A DNA stretch of 64,000 bases from Exiguobacterium mexicanum (GCF_005960665.1 NZ_CP040676.1:692501-756500); one strand, 5' to 3'. Counted from the first letter of the stretch, positions 39,080-47,830 are shown. Notes: a model not told the origin generated them from the sequence alone. Program-made: numbers and translations.

Positions 39080-40075
39080 ATGAGACGCGATAGAAAAGTG
39101 GTGGCCATCGGTGGAGGGACGGGCCTCTCGACGCTCGTCCGGGGCTTGAAGCATTATCCGCTCGACATCACGGCCATCGTCACGGTCGGGGACGACGGGG
39201 GCAGCTCGGGGCGCCTCCGTGACGAGTTCCATATGTTACCGCCGGGCGACATCCGGAACGTCATCCTCGCCTTGTCCGAGGTCGAGCCACTCATGGACAA
39301 GATTTTGCAATATCGGTTCGACAGCGGTTACGGGCTCGAAGGGCACTCGCTCGGCAACCTCATGTTGACGGCGGCGACGCATATCTGCGAAGGCTCGTTC
39401 GTCAAGGCGGTCGACGTCTTGTCGCAGCTGTTGAACGCCCAAGGCAAGGTGCTCCCGGTGACGGAGACACTCATGACGCTCGCCGCCGAGTTCGAGGACG
39501 GGACGATCGTCAAAGGTGAATCAAAGATCCCGCTCGTCGAGAAACAAATCAAGCGCCTGTTCTTGCTCGAGGAAGGTATCAAGCCGGCGGCTGGTGTCGT
39601 CGAGGCGATCGAGGACGCCGATCTGATCGTGCTCGGTCCAGGGAGCTTGTATACGAGCATCATCCCGAACCTCTTGATTCCAGAAGTGCGTGACGCCATC
39701 GTCCGCTCCAAGAAACCGGTCGTTTACATCTGCAACGTCATGACGCAGCCCGGTGAGACGAAAGGGTACGACGCGATGAAACATTTGAAATCGATCGAGG
39801 CGTATCTCGGCAAGTCGACGGTCGACACGATCGTCGTCAACAACGAGCCAATCGAGGACATCTATTTAGAGCGTTACCTCGAGGACGGCTCGGAAGAAGT
39901 CCGCTTCGATCGGAAGAAGCTTCGAAATTACGGCACGAACGTGCTCGCGGGGGACATCGTCGACTATAACCGTGACTATATCCGCCACGACTCGGACGCC
40001 ATCGCAGGACTCGTCATGCAACGTGTCCTGCGCATCAAGAAACCACGCTCGTTCCAAGAACTTGAGCTGAAATAA
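39080..40075 (+). CDS. yvcK: Gluconeogenesis/cell-wall factor YvcK (GlmR)
   Basis: 331 residues from the ATG at 39080; AAGGAG lies about 8 nt upstream, inside rapZ. The N-terminal motif VVAIGGGTGLSTLVRGL and TVGDDGGSSGRLRDE are those of the CofD/YvcK family, which bind UDP-sugars. In Bacillus YvcK (GlmR) is needed for growth on gluconeogenic carbon and stimulates GlmS. It sits between rapZ and whiA as usual. Confidence 0.95.
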   Translation: MRRDRKVVAIGGGTGLSTLVRGLKHYPLDITAIVTVGDDGGSSGRLRDEFHMLPPGDIRNVILALSEVEPLMDKILQYRFDSGYGLEGHSLGNLMLTAATHICEGSFVKAVDVLSQLLNAQGKVLPVTETLMTLAAEFEDGTIVKGESKIPLVEKQIKRLFLLEEGIKPAAGVVEAIEDADLIVLGPGSLYTSIIPNLLIPEVRDAIVRSKKPVVYICNVMTQPGETKGYDAMKHLKSIEAYLGKSTVDTIVVNNEPIEDIYLERYLEDGSEEVRFDRKKLRNYGTNVLAGDIVDYNRDYIRHDSDAIAGLVMQRVLRIKKPRSFQELELK

Positions 40076-40106
40076 GTTGTGATTGAACAGAAAGGAGGGG
40101 ACCGGC

Positions 40107-41060
40107 ATGAGCTTTGCCTCTGACGTCAAAAAAGAATTGACGCAACTCGTCGTGACCGATGCCGAGGCGAAAGCGGAACTATCCGCGCTCGTCCGGATGA
40201 ACGGCGTCATCTCGCTCGCTTTAGGGCGAGGGATGACGCTCGACGTCTCGACTGAGAACGCCGCCATCGCACGTCGAATCTATTCCCTCATGAAACGGCT
40301 GTACGACCATCATCTCGATTTGTTCGTACGGAAGAAAATGCGGTTGAAGAAGAACAACGTCTATATCGTCCGGGTCGCCCAGCGTGCCGAGACGATGCTT
40401 CGAGACCTTGAAATCCTCGGGGAGAACTACGAGATGATCCGCACACTCAACTCGGACATGACACGTGACGAGAACCTCGCCCGTGCCTATTTACGCGGGT
40501 CGTTCCTTGCCGGCGGGTCAATCAACCATCCGAAGACGTCGTCGTATCACCTCGAGGTGTACAGCCTGTACGAGAACCATAACCAGGCGCTCCGTGACCT
40601 CGCCAACCGCTTCGGCTTGAACGCGAAAACGCTCGAGCGGAAGAAAGGGCACATCCTCTATATCAAAGAGAGTGAAAAGATCTCGGACTTCCTGAAACTC
40701 ATCGGGGCGACGCGCGGCATGCTCGACTTCGAGGACGCGCGTATCATCAAAGACATGCGCAACTCGGTCAACCGGCTCGTCAACTGTGAGACGGCGAACT
40801 TGAACAAGACTGTCGGGGCGGCGCTCCGCCAAGTCGAGAACATCAAGTTCCTCGAGCGCACGGTCGGGCTTGAAATCTTACCGGTCAAACTCCGGGAAAT
40901 CGCCGAGCTCCGGGTCACCCATCAAGACGTCTCGCTCCAAGAACTCGGCGAGATGCTCGAGACGGGACCGATCTCGAAATCGGGGATCAACCATCGGCTC
41001 CGCAAGATCGACCAGATCGCGGACAAGGTGCGAAACGGTGAAGAAATCAGCTCATCGTGA
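40107..41060 (+). CDS. whiA: DNA-binding protein WhiA
   Basis: 317 residues from the ATG at 40107 (AAAGGAGGGG upstream). The N-terminal half is the degenerate LAGLIDADG homing-endonuclease fold ([18 protein letters not shown] near 125-142). The C-terminal helix-turn-helix reads [20 protein letters not shown]. WhiA affects division and chromosome segregation in Bacillus. In Bacillus crh follows; here a ribbon-helix-helix gene with its own promoter takes that position. Confidence 0.96.
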   Translation: MSFASDVKKELTQLVVTDAEAKAELSALVRMNGVISLALGRGMTLDVSTENAAIARRIYSLMKRLYDHHLDLFVRKKMRLKKNNVYIVRVAQRAETMLRDLEILGENYEMIRTLNSDMTRDENLARAYLRGSFLAGGSINHPKTSSYHLEVYSLYENHNQALRDLANRFGLNAKTLERKKGHILYIKESEKISDFLKLIGATRGMLDFEDARIIKDMRNSVNRLVNCETANLNKTVGAALRQVENIKFLERTVGLEILPVKLREIAELRVTHQDVSLQELGEMLETGPISKSGINHRLRKIDQIADKVRNGEEISSS

Positions 41061-41067
41061 CCCCGGT

Positions 41068-41096
41068 TGCACCAAAACCATTCTTCCTATATAATT
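41068..41096 (+). promoter_or_regulatory. Promoter of the ribbon-helix-helix gene
   Basis: -35 TTGCAC (41068-41073), 17-nt spacer, -10 TATAAT (41091-41096). It starts just after whiA. Confidence 0.8.
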
Positions 41097-41146
41097 AGCA
41101 ATTGTGTATAGGACTTAGAAATGTAACTTAAAGGAGCTTCATGATT

Positions 41147-41383
41147 ATGTCGAATGCAAAGAAAAGAATCTCGCTCACGATCGACGCTGATTTAGACCAG
41201 GTCATCACGGAGCGTGCGAAACAAATCGGGATCCCGAAAAGCGCCCTCGTCACGTTCGCGACAAGCCTCTTCCTCAACCAATTGCGCGCGGAAGAAGTAT
41301 TGTCAGGTGACACGAACGCCATCTATCAGGTCATCCGCAAAGATTATGAACTGCTCACGAGCGTGGATAACTTAGACAAATAA
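41147..41383 (+). CDS. Ribbon-helix-helix (CopG/Arc-like) DNA-binding protein
   Basis: 78 residues from the ATG at 41147, 10 nt after AAAGGAG; an in-frame ATG at 41141 is only 4 nt away. The beta strand KRISLTIDADLDQVI is followed by two helices, the MetJ/Arc fold, and an acidic C-terminal helix. It has its own promoter and terminator and no toxin gene beside it, so a regulator is more likely than an antitoxin. Targets are unknown. Confidence 0.82.
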   Translation: MSNAKKRISLTIDADLDQVITERAKQIGIPKSALVTFATSLFLNQLRAEEVLSGDTNAIYQVIRKDYELLTSVDNLDK

Positions 41384-41387
41384 TTGC

Positions 41388-41416
41388 GAAAGGCTGACTG
41401 CGGTCAGCCTTTTTTG
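41388..41416 (+). terminator. Terminator of the ribbon-helix-helix gene
   Basis: Stem AAGGCTGAC/GTCAGCCTT with a TGCG-type loop, then TTTTGG. Confidence 0.9.
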
Positions 41417-41478
41417 GTTGCATCCGGCCTTAAAATTTGGAATAGTGGTTATATTGAATTCGAATGGAGGTCGATCCT

Positions 41479-41994
41479 ATGGGGCAAATCTTGCTCATCC
41501 TAGTATTACAACTCGTCTACGTACCGGTGCTGACGCTTCGGACCATCATGCTCGTCAAAGGAAAAACGATGATTGCGGGGCTGTTCGGGACGCTTGAGAC
41601 GCTAATCTATATCTTCGCGCTCGGGATCGTGTTCCAAGATTTGACGACGCTCGGCATGATCGTCTATGCGGTCGGATTCGGGCTCGGGATTCTCGTCGGC
41701 GGTTACGTCGAGCGTAAGCTTGCCATCGGCTACAACATGATCCAAGTCCACACACAAGAGTTCCCGGCCGAGCTCATCCAAAAGATGCGCGACAGCGGTT
41801 ATGGTGTGACGCACTACCAAGGTCAGGGACGTGACGGCATCCGATATCGTCTCGACGTCTTGGCGGCACGGACACGGATGAAAGATTTGCGGCAAATGGT
41901 CGAGGAGTATGAGCCGAAGGCGTTCCTCGTCGCATTCGATCCGATCGACTTTAAAGGCGGCTATATGATGAAAGGGCTCCGACGCCCGAAATGA
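41479..41994 (+). CDS. UPF0316 / DUF2179 membrane protein
   Basis: 171 residues from the ATG at 41479 (GGAGG, 8 nt). Three helices (about 3-25, 33-55, 59-80) precede a soluble DUF2179 domain (VHTQEFPAELIQKMRDSGYG, RYRLDVLAARTRMKDLRQMV). DUF2179 is also the C-terminal domain of the two YitT proteins here. This is the UPF0316 (YebE) type. Function unknown. Confidence 0.9.
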   Translation: MGQILLILVLQLVYVPVLTLRTIMLVKGKTMIAGLFGTLETLIYIFALGIVFQDLTTLGMIVYAVGFGLGILVGGYVERKLAIGYNMIQVHTQEFPAELIQKMRDSGYGVTHYQGQGRDGIRYRLDVLAARTRMKDLRQMVEEYEPKAFLVAFDPIDFKGGYMMKGLRRPK

Positions 41995-41999
41995 ACGGG

Positions 42000-42027
42000 A
42001 CGACTCACGGAAGTGGGTCGTTTTTTC
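42000..42027 (+). terminator. Terminator of the UPF0316 gene
   Basis: Stem ACGACTCAC/GTGGGTCGT with a GGAA loop, then TTTTTCG. Confidence 0.9.
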
Positions 42028-42065
42028 GTGGAACGGGGAATACAAGAACAAAGGAGATGAGCGAG

Positions 42066-42497
42066 TTGAGACGAAAAGGGTTATGGATCGTCGTGGTTGG
42101 GTTGATTCTCGTCGGCGGCGCGCTGTTCGCCACCTCGTTTTGGAAGTCGGAGTCCTCGATCAAACCGCCGCTCCCGACAGTCCGGATCGGATCGGTGACG
42201 GCCTAAGTGAAACAGTCGACGTTCTGCTGGTCCAATGGGGGCGAGGCGGTATGTGAAGACCACGGGTTGCCGGAAGCGGACGACTTGCAGCTCGTGCCCG
42301 TCGAGCCGGGTGCCGAGATTGATGTCGAGTTCCATGCCGAGCCGTCGAACGTCTCATTCCATCAAATCATCGACGGGGAGCTCGTACGGTCTGAACCCGT
42401 CGTGCCCGACGCACCGGGCGTCTATTTGTTCGAGACGGGCGGGGAGTGGCCGCGTGGGGACAGCCGCTATGTGTTCGGGGTCGAGGTCGAGGAATAA
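42066..42497 (+). pseudogene. Membrane-anchored protein gene split by an in-frame TAA
   Basis: One frame runs from a TTG at 42066 (AAAGGAG upstream) to the TAA at 42495 but is broken by a TAA at 42204-42206. The first 46 codons give a membrane anchor (LWIVVVGLILVGGALFATSF) and a linker ending TVRIGSVTA. The next codon after the stop is GTG, and the frame continues as a secreted domain with FCWSNGGEAVCEDHG, a Cys-pair motif common in small Firmicute envelope proteins. The C-terminal part is acidic and strand-rich. A point nonsense mutation is the simplest explanation; readthrough or restart at the GTG at 42207 is possible. Confidence 0.75.
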
Positions 42498-42554
42498 AAG
42501 AGTTGACCTGTCCGCTACGGGCGGCTTTATGATCAATGAGAAGGGGGGACGCCA

Positions 42555-43250
42555 ATGATTCAAATCGGAAAAGTGGTCCATCTAACGGGGTTGTCCACTA
42601 AAGCAATCAAATGGTATGAAGCGAAAGGACTCGTCCGACCGACTCGTTTAGATAATCAGTATCGGTTATACGGGATGGAAGAAATAAGACGCCTGAACGA
42701 AATCAAGTTACTACGCCAAATGGGTATCTCGCTCGAACAAATTCAGACGGCAAAAAGTGTGAGCGAGGTACTCGACAGCAGACTTGATGAGGTTCAACGC
42801 GAAATCGAGGCGTTGCGACAAGTCGAGCAACAAATCAAATGGATGCAAACAGGGGGAGATTCAATGAAAGTACGTTATGAGATGTGGGACCGACCGAAAA
42901 TCGTAAACGGTTATGTATCCGAACTCACCACAATCCCATTCGTTTGGGAAAAACTGCAACCAGAGCTGACGACAGACGAATCATATGGCGTCTGTTTAGC
43001 GAAAGAAGAAGCTTATCTAGCAGGGATGACTGATCCTGTCATAGGAGAAGAGGGAAGACAGGTTGAACTGTCGGCAGGACGTTACCTTGTCGCCACGGTC
43101 GAAGGCGGAATCCCGGCCATCCCCACGACGTATAATCAACTTCTAGCGTTGCCGGATGTAACGTTGCGGGATGCACTCGATTTTGAGCGCTACATTCATG
43201 GGCAAGACGGAGCTGACGATTTGATTGAAATTTGGTTACCTGTCCAATAA
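42555..43250 (+). CDS. MerR family regulator with GyrI-like effector domain
   Basis: 231 residues. The N-terminal winged helix is MerR-type (IGKVVHLTGLSTKAIKWYEA, LVRPTRLDNQYRLYGMEEIR), then a coiled coil (about 70-98) and a C-terminal domain with the GyrI/BmrR-like fold (MKVRYEMWDRPKIVNGY, GRYLVATVEGGIPAI). Such proteins sense small hydrophobic ligands. The RBS is AAGGGGGG. It appears more AT-rich than its neighbours, and no divergent target gene is adjacent. Confidence 0.88.
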   Translation: MIQIGKVVHLTGLSTKAIKWYEAKGLVRPTRLDNQYRLYGMEEIRRLNEIKLLRQMGISLEQIQTAKSVSEVLDSRLDEVQREIEALRQVEQQIKWMQTGGDSMKVRYEMWDRPKIVNGYVSELTTIPFVWEKLQPELTTDESYGVCLAKEEAYLAGMTDPVIGEEGRQVELSAGRYLVATVEGGIPAIPTTYNQLLALPDVTLRDALDFERYIHGQDGADDLIEIWLPVQ

Positions 43251-43255
43251 AAAGA

Positions 43256-43290
43256 AGCGCCTTTCCCGGATTTGGGAAAGGCGCTTTTGG
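43256..43290. terminator. Bidirectional terminator, MerR gene / clpP
   Basis: Stem AAGCGCCTTTCCC/GGGAAAGGCGCTT with a 6-nt loop between convergent genes. Confidence 0.93.
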
Positions 43291-43291
43291 A

Positions 43292-43867
43292 TTAACGAGT
43301 CATGACCTTGTCGATGAGACCGTAGTCTTTCGCTTGTTCAGCTGACATGAAGTAGTCGCGCTCTGTGTCGCGCTCGATGACTTCAAGCGGCTGGCCTGTG
43401 TTGTCGGCCATGATTTGGTTCAATTTCTCGCGCATTTTGATGATGCGTTCAGCATGGATCTTGATGTCCGATGCTTGACCTTGCGTACCGCCGAGCGGTT
43501 GGTGAATCATGATCTCCGCGTTTGGAAGCGCGAAGCGTTTGCCTTTTTCACCGGCTTGGAGCAAGAAGGCACCCATCGATGCGGCCATTCCGATACAAAT
43601 CGTCGACACGTTCGGTTTGATGAAGTTCATCGTGTCATAAATCGCCATTCCGGAAGTGATCGAACCACCCGGGCTGTTGATGTAAAGTGAGATGTCCTTA
43701 TCTGGGTCCTCGGCTGCAAGGAAGAGGAGCTGGGCAACGATCGAGTTGGCGACGTTGTCGTCGATCGCACTTCCGAGCAAGATGATGCGGTCCTTGAGCA
43801 AGCGTGAGTAAATATCGTACGCGCGTTCCCCGCGACCTGTTTGTTCGATAACTGTTGGAATTAACAT
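43292..43867 (-). CDS. clpP: ATP-dependent Clp protease proteolytic subunit
   Basis: 191 residues from the ATG at 43867 (AAAGGAGG, 8 nt); an upstream in-frame start at 43900 lacks a site. Catalytic Ser 97 is in GMAASMGAF, His 122 in MIHQPLGG, and Asp near 171. ClpP forms a 14-mer that degrades substrates fed by ClpX or ClpC, including ComK and tmRNA-tagged proteins. A CtsR operator overlaps its promoter. Confidence 0.98.
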   Translation of the reverse strand: MLIPTVIEQTGRGERAYDIYSRLLKDRIILLGSAIDDNVANSIVAQLLFLAAEDPDKDISLYINSPGGSITSGMAIYDTMNFIKPNVSTICIGMAASMGAFLLQAGEKGKRFALPNAEIMIHQPLGGTQGQASDIKIHAERIIKMREKLNQIMADNTGQPLEVIERDTERDYFMSAEQAKDYGLIDKVMTR

Positions 43868-43900
43868 TGAATCTGCCTCCTTTATGTAGGTTGTAAACAT

Positions 43901-43930
43901 ATCATACCGCTATAGTCAATGTTGGTCAAA
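43901..43930 (-). promoter_or_regulatory. clpP promoter with CtsR operator
   Basis: Minus strand: -35 TTGACC (43924-43929), 17-nt spacer, -10 TATGAT (43901-43906). On the plus strand AGTCAATGTTGGTCAAA (43914-43930) matches the CtsR repeat RGTCAAANANRGTCAAA at 15 of 17 positions and covers the -35 box. A further AGGTCAAA half-site lies at 43945-43952 (minus). Confidence 0.85.
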
Positions 43931-43980
43931 CGATAGTCATCGTTTTTGACCTATTCCACGGTTTGACGATTCTAAAACGA

Positions 43981-44015
43981 CAAAAGAGGCCAGGCATCTG
44001 CCTGACCTCTTTCTT
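43981..44015 (-). terminator. Terminator of tRNA-Arg
   Basis: Stem AAAGAGGTCAGG/CCTGGCCTCTTT (one G-T pair), CAGATG loop, ending in TTTTGTCG on the minus strand. Confidence 0.88.
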
Positions 44016-44018
44016 TGA

Positions 44019-44091
44019 TACACCCGGAGAGATTCGAACTCCCGACACCTGGCACCGGAAACCAGTGCTCTATCCCCTGAGCTACGGGTGC
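44019..44091 (-). tRNA. tRNA-Arg (anticodon CCG)
   Basis: A complete 73-nt cloverleaf: acceptor GCACCCG/CGGGTGT with discriminator A, D arm GCTC/GAGC, anticodon loop TTCCGGT (CCG), and T arm TTCGAAT. CCA is not encoded. It reads CGG codons. It stands alone between clpP and rpoN, with a terminator immediately downstream. Confidence 0.95.
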
Positions 44092-44214
44092 ATGTTCTCT
44101 GACACGATTTATTATACATTTGTTTTTTTAAAAAAGCAATCCTGTTCGTCTCACTTTTTTTTGAGCGCGTTTTCCCGCCTTTCGCTACAATAGGAAACGA
44201 GAGGGGTGTGACCG

Positions 44215-45366
44215 ATGCAACGCCAAGAACAACAGCAACTTCAAAAGCAACAGCAACAGCTGACCCAGGACATGGTCAGGCGTCTGCCGGTTCTCGAAGC
44301 AGACCGGACCGCGATCGCTTTTCAGCTTGGCCGTTTGTCAAAGCGGAACCCGAACATCGCCATCGGCAGCGGCGCGGTCGAATGGGTGGAGGACACGGCG
44401 AGCGGATTCGAGTCGCGTCTGTTCGAACAGATCGAGGAAGGAAGTGGGAACGAGGCCCAACGTATGCTTCAAAAGCGGCTCGTCCTCGCGCTAGACCATC
44501 GTGGCCTCTTGCCTGATAGTGACTTCGTGCTCGCCCATCGATTCGAGGTCGATGTGGCGGACATTGAGGCGGCACGCCAGGCACTCTTGTTTTTAGAACC
44601 GACGGGGATCGGGGCGAAGAATGAGCGGGACTGCCAATACCGGCATGCGATTGAACATGACGACCCGCTCGTCTTGGACGTATTCGAGGCGCTCGACGCG
44701 AACGTTGATGACATCCCGGGGCGACTCGACATCTCGGTGGCCGAGTTCGACCGGGTGACCCGTATCGTGGCGACGTTACCAAAAACACCAATATTATATG
44801 AAGGAACCGAGCATATCATCCCGGAACTCGAAGTCGTCCGGCGTGACGATGAGCTTGTGACGACATGGTTCAGCCCAACGCTCGATGCGACTCGGATCGG
44901 GGACGACCGCGAGGCAAAGTGGTGGCACGAGACGCTCGAGATGCGGAACGCGACGCTTCATTCGGTATGGACGGTCATCGCGGAACGTCAGGCGGACTGG
45001 CTCGACGGCAAGCACGTCTTGCATCCGTTGACGCGGAAAGAAGTCGCCGAGCGGATCGGCAAGCACGAGTCGACCGTCGGACGGGCCATCCAAGGAAAGT
45101 ATGTGGCGACCGAAGGCGGGGTCATGGCGTGGCGCCACTTTTTCGTCAGGTCCACGGAGCACGGGCAATCGCCGTTCATGGTGAAGAAGGCGCTCGCCGA
45201 ACTGATTCAACAAGAGACGTCACCTTTGAGTGACGCCGCGCTCATGCGAGAGTTGGCCCGGCTCGGTTATACGGTGACACGACGGACCGTGGCGAACTAT
45301 CGGGAGGCGCTCGGTTTTGGGAACTCGCGGGAGCGGGAACGACAACTATGGAAAGGAGGGGACTGA
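44215..45366 (+). CDS. rpoN: RNA polymerase sigma-54 factor (SigL/RpoN)
   Basis: 383 residues, shorter than the about 436 of Bacillus SigL. Region I is Gln-rich (QRQEQQQLQKQQQQL) and includes LGRLSKRNPNI. The central domain follows (LDHRGLLPDSDF, ALLFLEPTGIGAKNERDC). The DNA-binding C-terminus has the HTH (LTRKEVAERIGKHESTVGRAIQGKYV) and the RpoN box TRRTVANYREALG. The acidic region II linker is nearly absent. No enhancer-binding activator lies nearby. rpoN before cggR is the Listeria arrangement. Confidence 0.93.
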   Translation: MQRQEQQQLQKQQQQLTQDMVRRLPVLEADRTAIAFQLGRLSKRNPNIAIGSGAVEWVEDTASGFESRLFEQIEEGSGNEAQRMLQKRLVLALDHRGLLPDSDFVLAHRFEVDVADIEAARQALLFLEPTGIGAKNERDCQYRHAIEHDDPLVLDVFEALDANVDDIPGRLDISVAEFDRVTRIVATLPKTPILYEGTEHIIPELEVVRRDDELVTTWFSPTLDATRIGDDREAKWWHETLEMRNATLHSVWTVIAERQADWLDGKHVLHPLTRKEVAERIGKHESTVGRAIQGKYVATEGGVMAWRHFFVRSTEHGQSPFMVKKALAELIQQETSPLSDAALMRELARLGYTVTRRTVANYREALGFGNSRERERQLWKGGD

Positions 45367-45367
45367 C

Positions 45368-45625
45368 ATGGTGCTGACGTTATACCGGCGTGCCAACTGT
45401 TCGCTCTGCGAGGAGGCGCTCGTCATGCTCGAATGGCTCATGGAAGACTATCCGTTCGAACTTGAACAGGTCGACATCACGGGCAACGAAGAACTCGAGG
45501 CGAAGTACTTGTTTGAAATCCCCGTCGTCTTACACGAGGGGCGCGTCATTAGTCAAGGGCGATACGATGACAGTAAAGTTGAAGATTTTGTTAAGTATAC
45601 GCTTACATCGAAAAAAAACGTTTGA
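45368..45625 (+). CDS. Glutaredoxin-like protein (DUF836)
   Basis: 85 residues from the ATG at 45368 (AAAGGAGGGG upstream), starting 1 nt after the rpoN stop. The redox motif CSLC (13-16: RANCSLCEEALVML) and the cis-Pro motif EIPVVLHEG are those of thioredoxin-fold DUF836 proteins. It probably reduces or senses disulfides in the cytoplasm. It ends inside the region that holds the cggR promoter upstream elements. Confidence 0.9.
   Translation: MVLTLYRRANCSLCEEALVMLEWLMEDYPFELEQVDITGNEELEAKYLFEIPVVLHEGRVISQGRYDDSKVEDFVKYTLTSKKNV
45594..45607 (+). promoter_or_regulatory. Weak cre-like sequence upstream of cggR
   Basis: AGTATACGCTTACA fits the CcpA consensus TGWAANCGNTNWCA at 12 of 14 positions and lies 24 nt before the cggR -35 box. 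It is in the end of the DUF836 gene, so it may be chance. Confidence 0.35.
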
Positions 45626-45630
45626 AGGGG

Positions 45631-45659
45631 TTGCAAGACGGAAAGGTCATTGATAAGAT
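45631..45659 (+). promoter_or_regulatory. Promoter of the cggR-glycolysis operon
   Basis: -35 TTGCAA (45631-45636), 17-nt spacer, -10 TAAGAT (45654-45659). Transcription would start near 45666, just before the CggR operator. Confidence 0.8.
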
Positions 45660-45672
45660 GAAGTCGTAGCGG

Positions 45673-45707
45673 TGGGACGCAAATATAAAAGTGGGACAAA
45701 AGTTGTC
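45673..45707 (+). promoter_or_regulatory. CggR operator
   Basis: Two direct TGGGAC elements (45673 and 45692); the second is followed by N6-TGTC, which exactly fits the half-operator CGGGACN6TGTC except for its first base. The first half lacks a clear TGTC, and the halves are 19 nt apart rather than the 20 nt of Bacillus subtilis. Confidence 0.82.
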
Positions 45708-45734
45708 CACGCTTTAGGTCGAGGGGGAATGAGT

Positions 45735-46763
45735 ATGATCCAGCAGCTGATTCAAGTTCAGAAGCAAATCGTTCCCGACATGCTCGATACGCTCCGACAT
45801 CGTTACGACATCTTACATTACGTCCGGTTGATGCAGCCAATCGGCCGCCGGACACTCGCCACAAGCCTCGGGCTGACGGAACGAATCCTAAGACGAGAAG
45901 TCGACTTTTTGAAAGACCAAGGTCTATTGATGGTCGCTACTCAAGGTATTTCCCTTACGGAATCGGGCCGAAACGTTCTCCGGGACTTGCACGAGGTCAT
46001 GGGAGAGATCCTAGGCATCTCGGAAGTCGCACGAGAACTCGAGCGAAAACTAGGCGTTCGCCAAGTCGTCATCGTACCGGGTGATTCCGACGAGACGTTC
46101 TGGGTCCAGCGAGATATCGGTCGGGCCGCCGTCACGCAGCTGAAAGCGCGACTGGCACCTGACGACAATATCATCGCGGTCACAGGCGGGACGACGATGG
46201 CATCGGTTGCGGCCATGATGTCGCCCGATAAAAAAGAACGGCCGATGCATTTCGTGCCGGCACGCGGCGGACTCGGAGAGACGCTTGAGTTACAGGCGAA
46301 CACCGTCTGTTCTCGAATGGCCGACCGGGCCCATGCCGACTATCATTTACTCCACATTCCGGACGAGGTTTCGCAAGAGACGTTCGAGCGGATGGTGGAG
46401 GAACCTAGCATAAAAAATGTCCTGGAAATGATTAGAGCGGCGCGAATTGTGGTACATGGAATTGGTGAGGCGGAAACGATGGCGAAACGCCGTCACGCGT
46501 CACCAGAGCATTTGCGGATGATCGAACGGCATGATGCCGTCGCCGAGGCGTTCGGATATTACTTCAACGCCGAAGGTGAAATCGTTCATCGGGTCAAGAC
46601 GGTCGGGATCCAATTAGAGGAGCTCGACGACATGGACACCGTCATCGCGGTCGCCGGAGGGAAATCGAAGGCACAAGCGATTGCCGCATATGCGAAACAC
46701 ACGCCGAACATCATCCTCGTCACAGACGAAGGTGCGGCGACAGAATTATTAAATCGTTATTAA
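45735..46763 (+). CDS. cggR: Central glycolytic gene regulator CggR
   Basis: 342 residues from the ATG at 45735 (GAGGGGG 7 nt upstream); Bacillus CggR has 340. A winged HTH (ILHYVRLMQPIGRRTLATSL) precedes the SorC-type sugar-binding domain (VVIVPGDSDE, DNIIAVTGGTTMASVAAMM). Fructose-1,6-bisphosphate releases CggR from its operator, which lies 28 nt before the gene. It is the first gene of the gap-pgk-tpiA-gpmI-eno operon and regulates it and itself. Confidence 0.95.
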   Translation: MIQQLIQVQKQIVPDMLDTLRHRYDILHYVRLMQPIGRRTLATSLGLTERILRREVDFLKDQGLLMVATQGISLTESGRNVLRDLHEVMGEILGISEVARELERKLGVRQVVIVPGDSDETFWVQRDIGRAAVTQLKARLAPDDNIIAVTGGTTMASVAAMMSPDKKERPMHFVPARGGLGETLELQANTVCSRMADRAHADYHLLHIPDEVSQETFERMVEEPSIKNVLEMIRAARIVVHGIGEAETMAKRRHASPEHLRMIERHDAVAEAFGYYFNAEGEIVHRVKTVGIQLEELDDMDTVIAVAGGKSKAQAIAAYAKHTPNIILVTDEGAATELLNRY

Positions 46764-46822
46764 AGAGTTGACCCCCGTTGGCTCTTCAATAAATAGCTTC
46801 TACCCTAAGGAGGAAATTAACT

Positions 46823-47830
46823 ATGGCAGTAAAAGTTGGTATTAACGGATTTGGACGTATTGGTCGTTTGGCATTCCGCGAGATCATCAAAAACGAAGGA
46901 ATCGAAGTTGTTGCAATCAACGACTTGACTGACACGAAGATGCTCGCTCACCTTCTCAAGTATGACACGACACAAGGTCGTTTCGACGGAGAAGTAGAAG
47001 TACACGACGATCACTTCCTCGTAAACGGCGAGAAAGTCGTTACACTTGCTAACCGCAACCCAGAAGAACTTCCATGGGGCGAGCTCGGTGTTGACATCGT
47101 TCTCGAATGTACTGGTTTCTTCACAGCAAAAGAAAAAGCGGAGCTTCACTTGAAAGCTGGCGCGAAAAAAGTTGTGATCTCGGCTCCGGCTACAGGTGAC
47201 ATGAAGACTGTTGTTTACAACACAAACCACGACATCCTTGATGGTACTGAGACAGTAATCTCTGGTGCTTCTTGTACGACAAACTGCTTGGCGCCAATGG
47301 CGAAAGTTCTCCAAGACCAGTTCGGAATCGTTGAAGGTCTCATGACAACAATCCACGCTTACACAGGCGACCAAAACACGCTTGACGCTCCACACCCGAA
47401 AGGCGACTTCCGTCGTGCACGTGCGGCAGCAGCAAACATCGTACCAAACACAACTGGTGCGGCTAAAGCGATCGGCCTCGTTATCCCAGAACTTCAAGGT
47501 AAACTTGACGGTGCGGCACAACGTGTACCAGTTGCTACAGGTTCACTCACAGAGCTCGTAACAGTTCTTGAGAAAACTGTATCTGTTGACGAAATCAACG
47601 CAGCAATGAAAAAAGCAGCGAACGAGTCATTCGGTTACACTGAAGACGAAATCGTATCTTCTGACATCGTCGGAATCACTTACGGTTCACTCTTCGATGC
47701 GACACAAACTAAAGTAATGACAGTTGGCGACAAGCAACTCGTTAAGACAGTTTCTTGGTACGACAACGAAATGTCTTACACTGCACAATTGGTTCGCACA
47801 CTCAAGCACTTCGCTGAAATCGCGAAGTAA
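46823..47830 (+). CDS. gapA: Glyceraldehyde-3-phosphate dehydrogenase
   Basis: 335 residues. The NAD site [17 protein letters not shown] (4-20), catalytic cysteine in [12 protein letters not shown] (near 152) and the [11 protein letters not shown] loop are intact. The RBS is AAGGAGG. The codon bias is that of a very highly expressed gene and makes it visibly more AT-rich than cggR. CggR linkage marks it as the glycolytic GapA. The 59-nt cggR-gap spacer contains a small AAGAG/CTCTT hairpin near 46764-46787, where mRNA processing might occur. Confidence 0.98.
   Translation: MAVKVGINGFGRIGRLAFREIIKNEGIEVVAINDLTDTKMLAHLLKYDTTQGRFDGEVEVHDDHFLVNGEKVVTLANRNPEELPWGELGVDIVLECTGFFTAKEKAELHLKAGAKKVVISAPATGDMKTVVYNTNHDILDGTETVISGASCTTNCLAPMAKVLQDQFGIVEGLMTTIHAYTGDQNTLDAPHPKGDFRRARAAAANIVPNTTGAAKAIGLVIPELQGKLDGAAQRVPVATGSLTELVTVLEKTVSVDEINAAMKKAANESFGYTEDEIVSSDIVGITYGSLFDATQTKVMTVGDKQLVKTVSWYDNEMSYTAQLVRTLKHFAEIAK

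Noticed and set aside
43937-44193. Short frames around tRNA-Arg on both strands
   Set aside because: They overlap the tRNA and its terminator.
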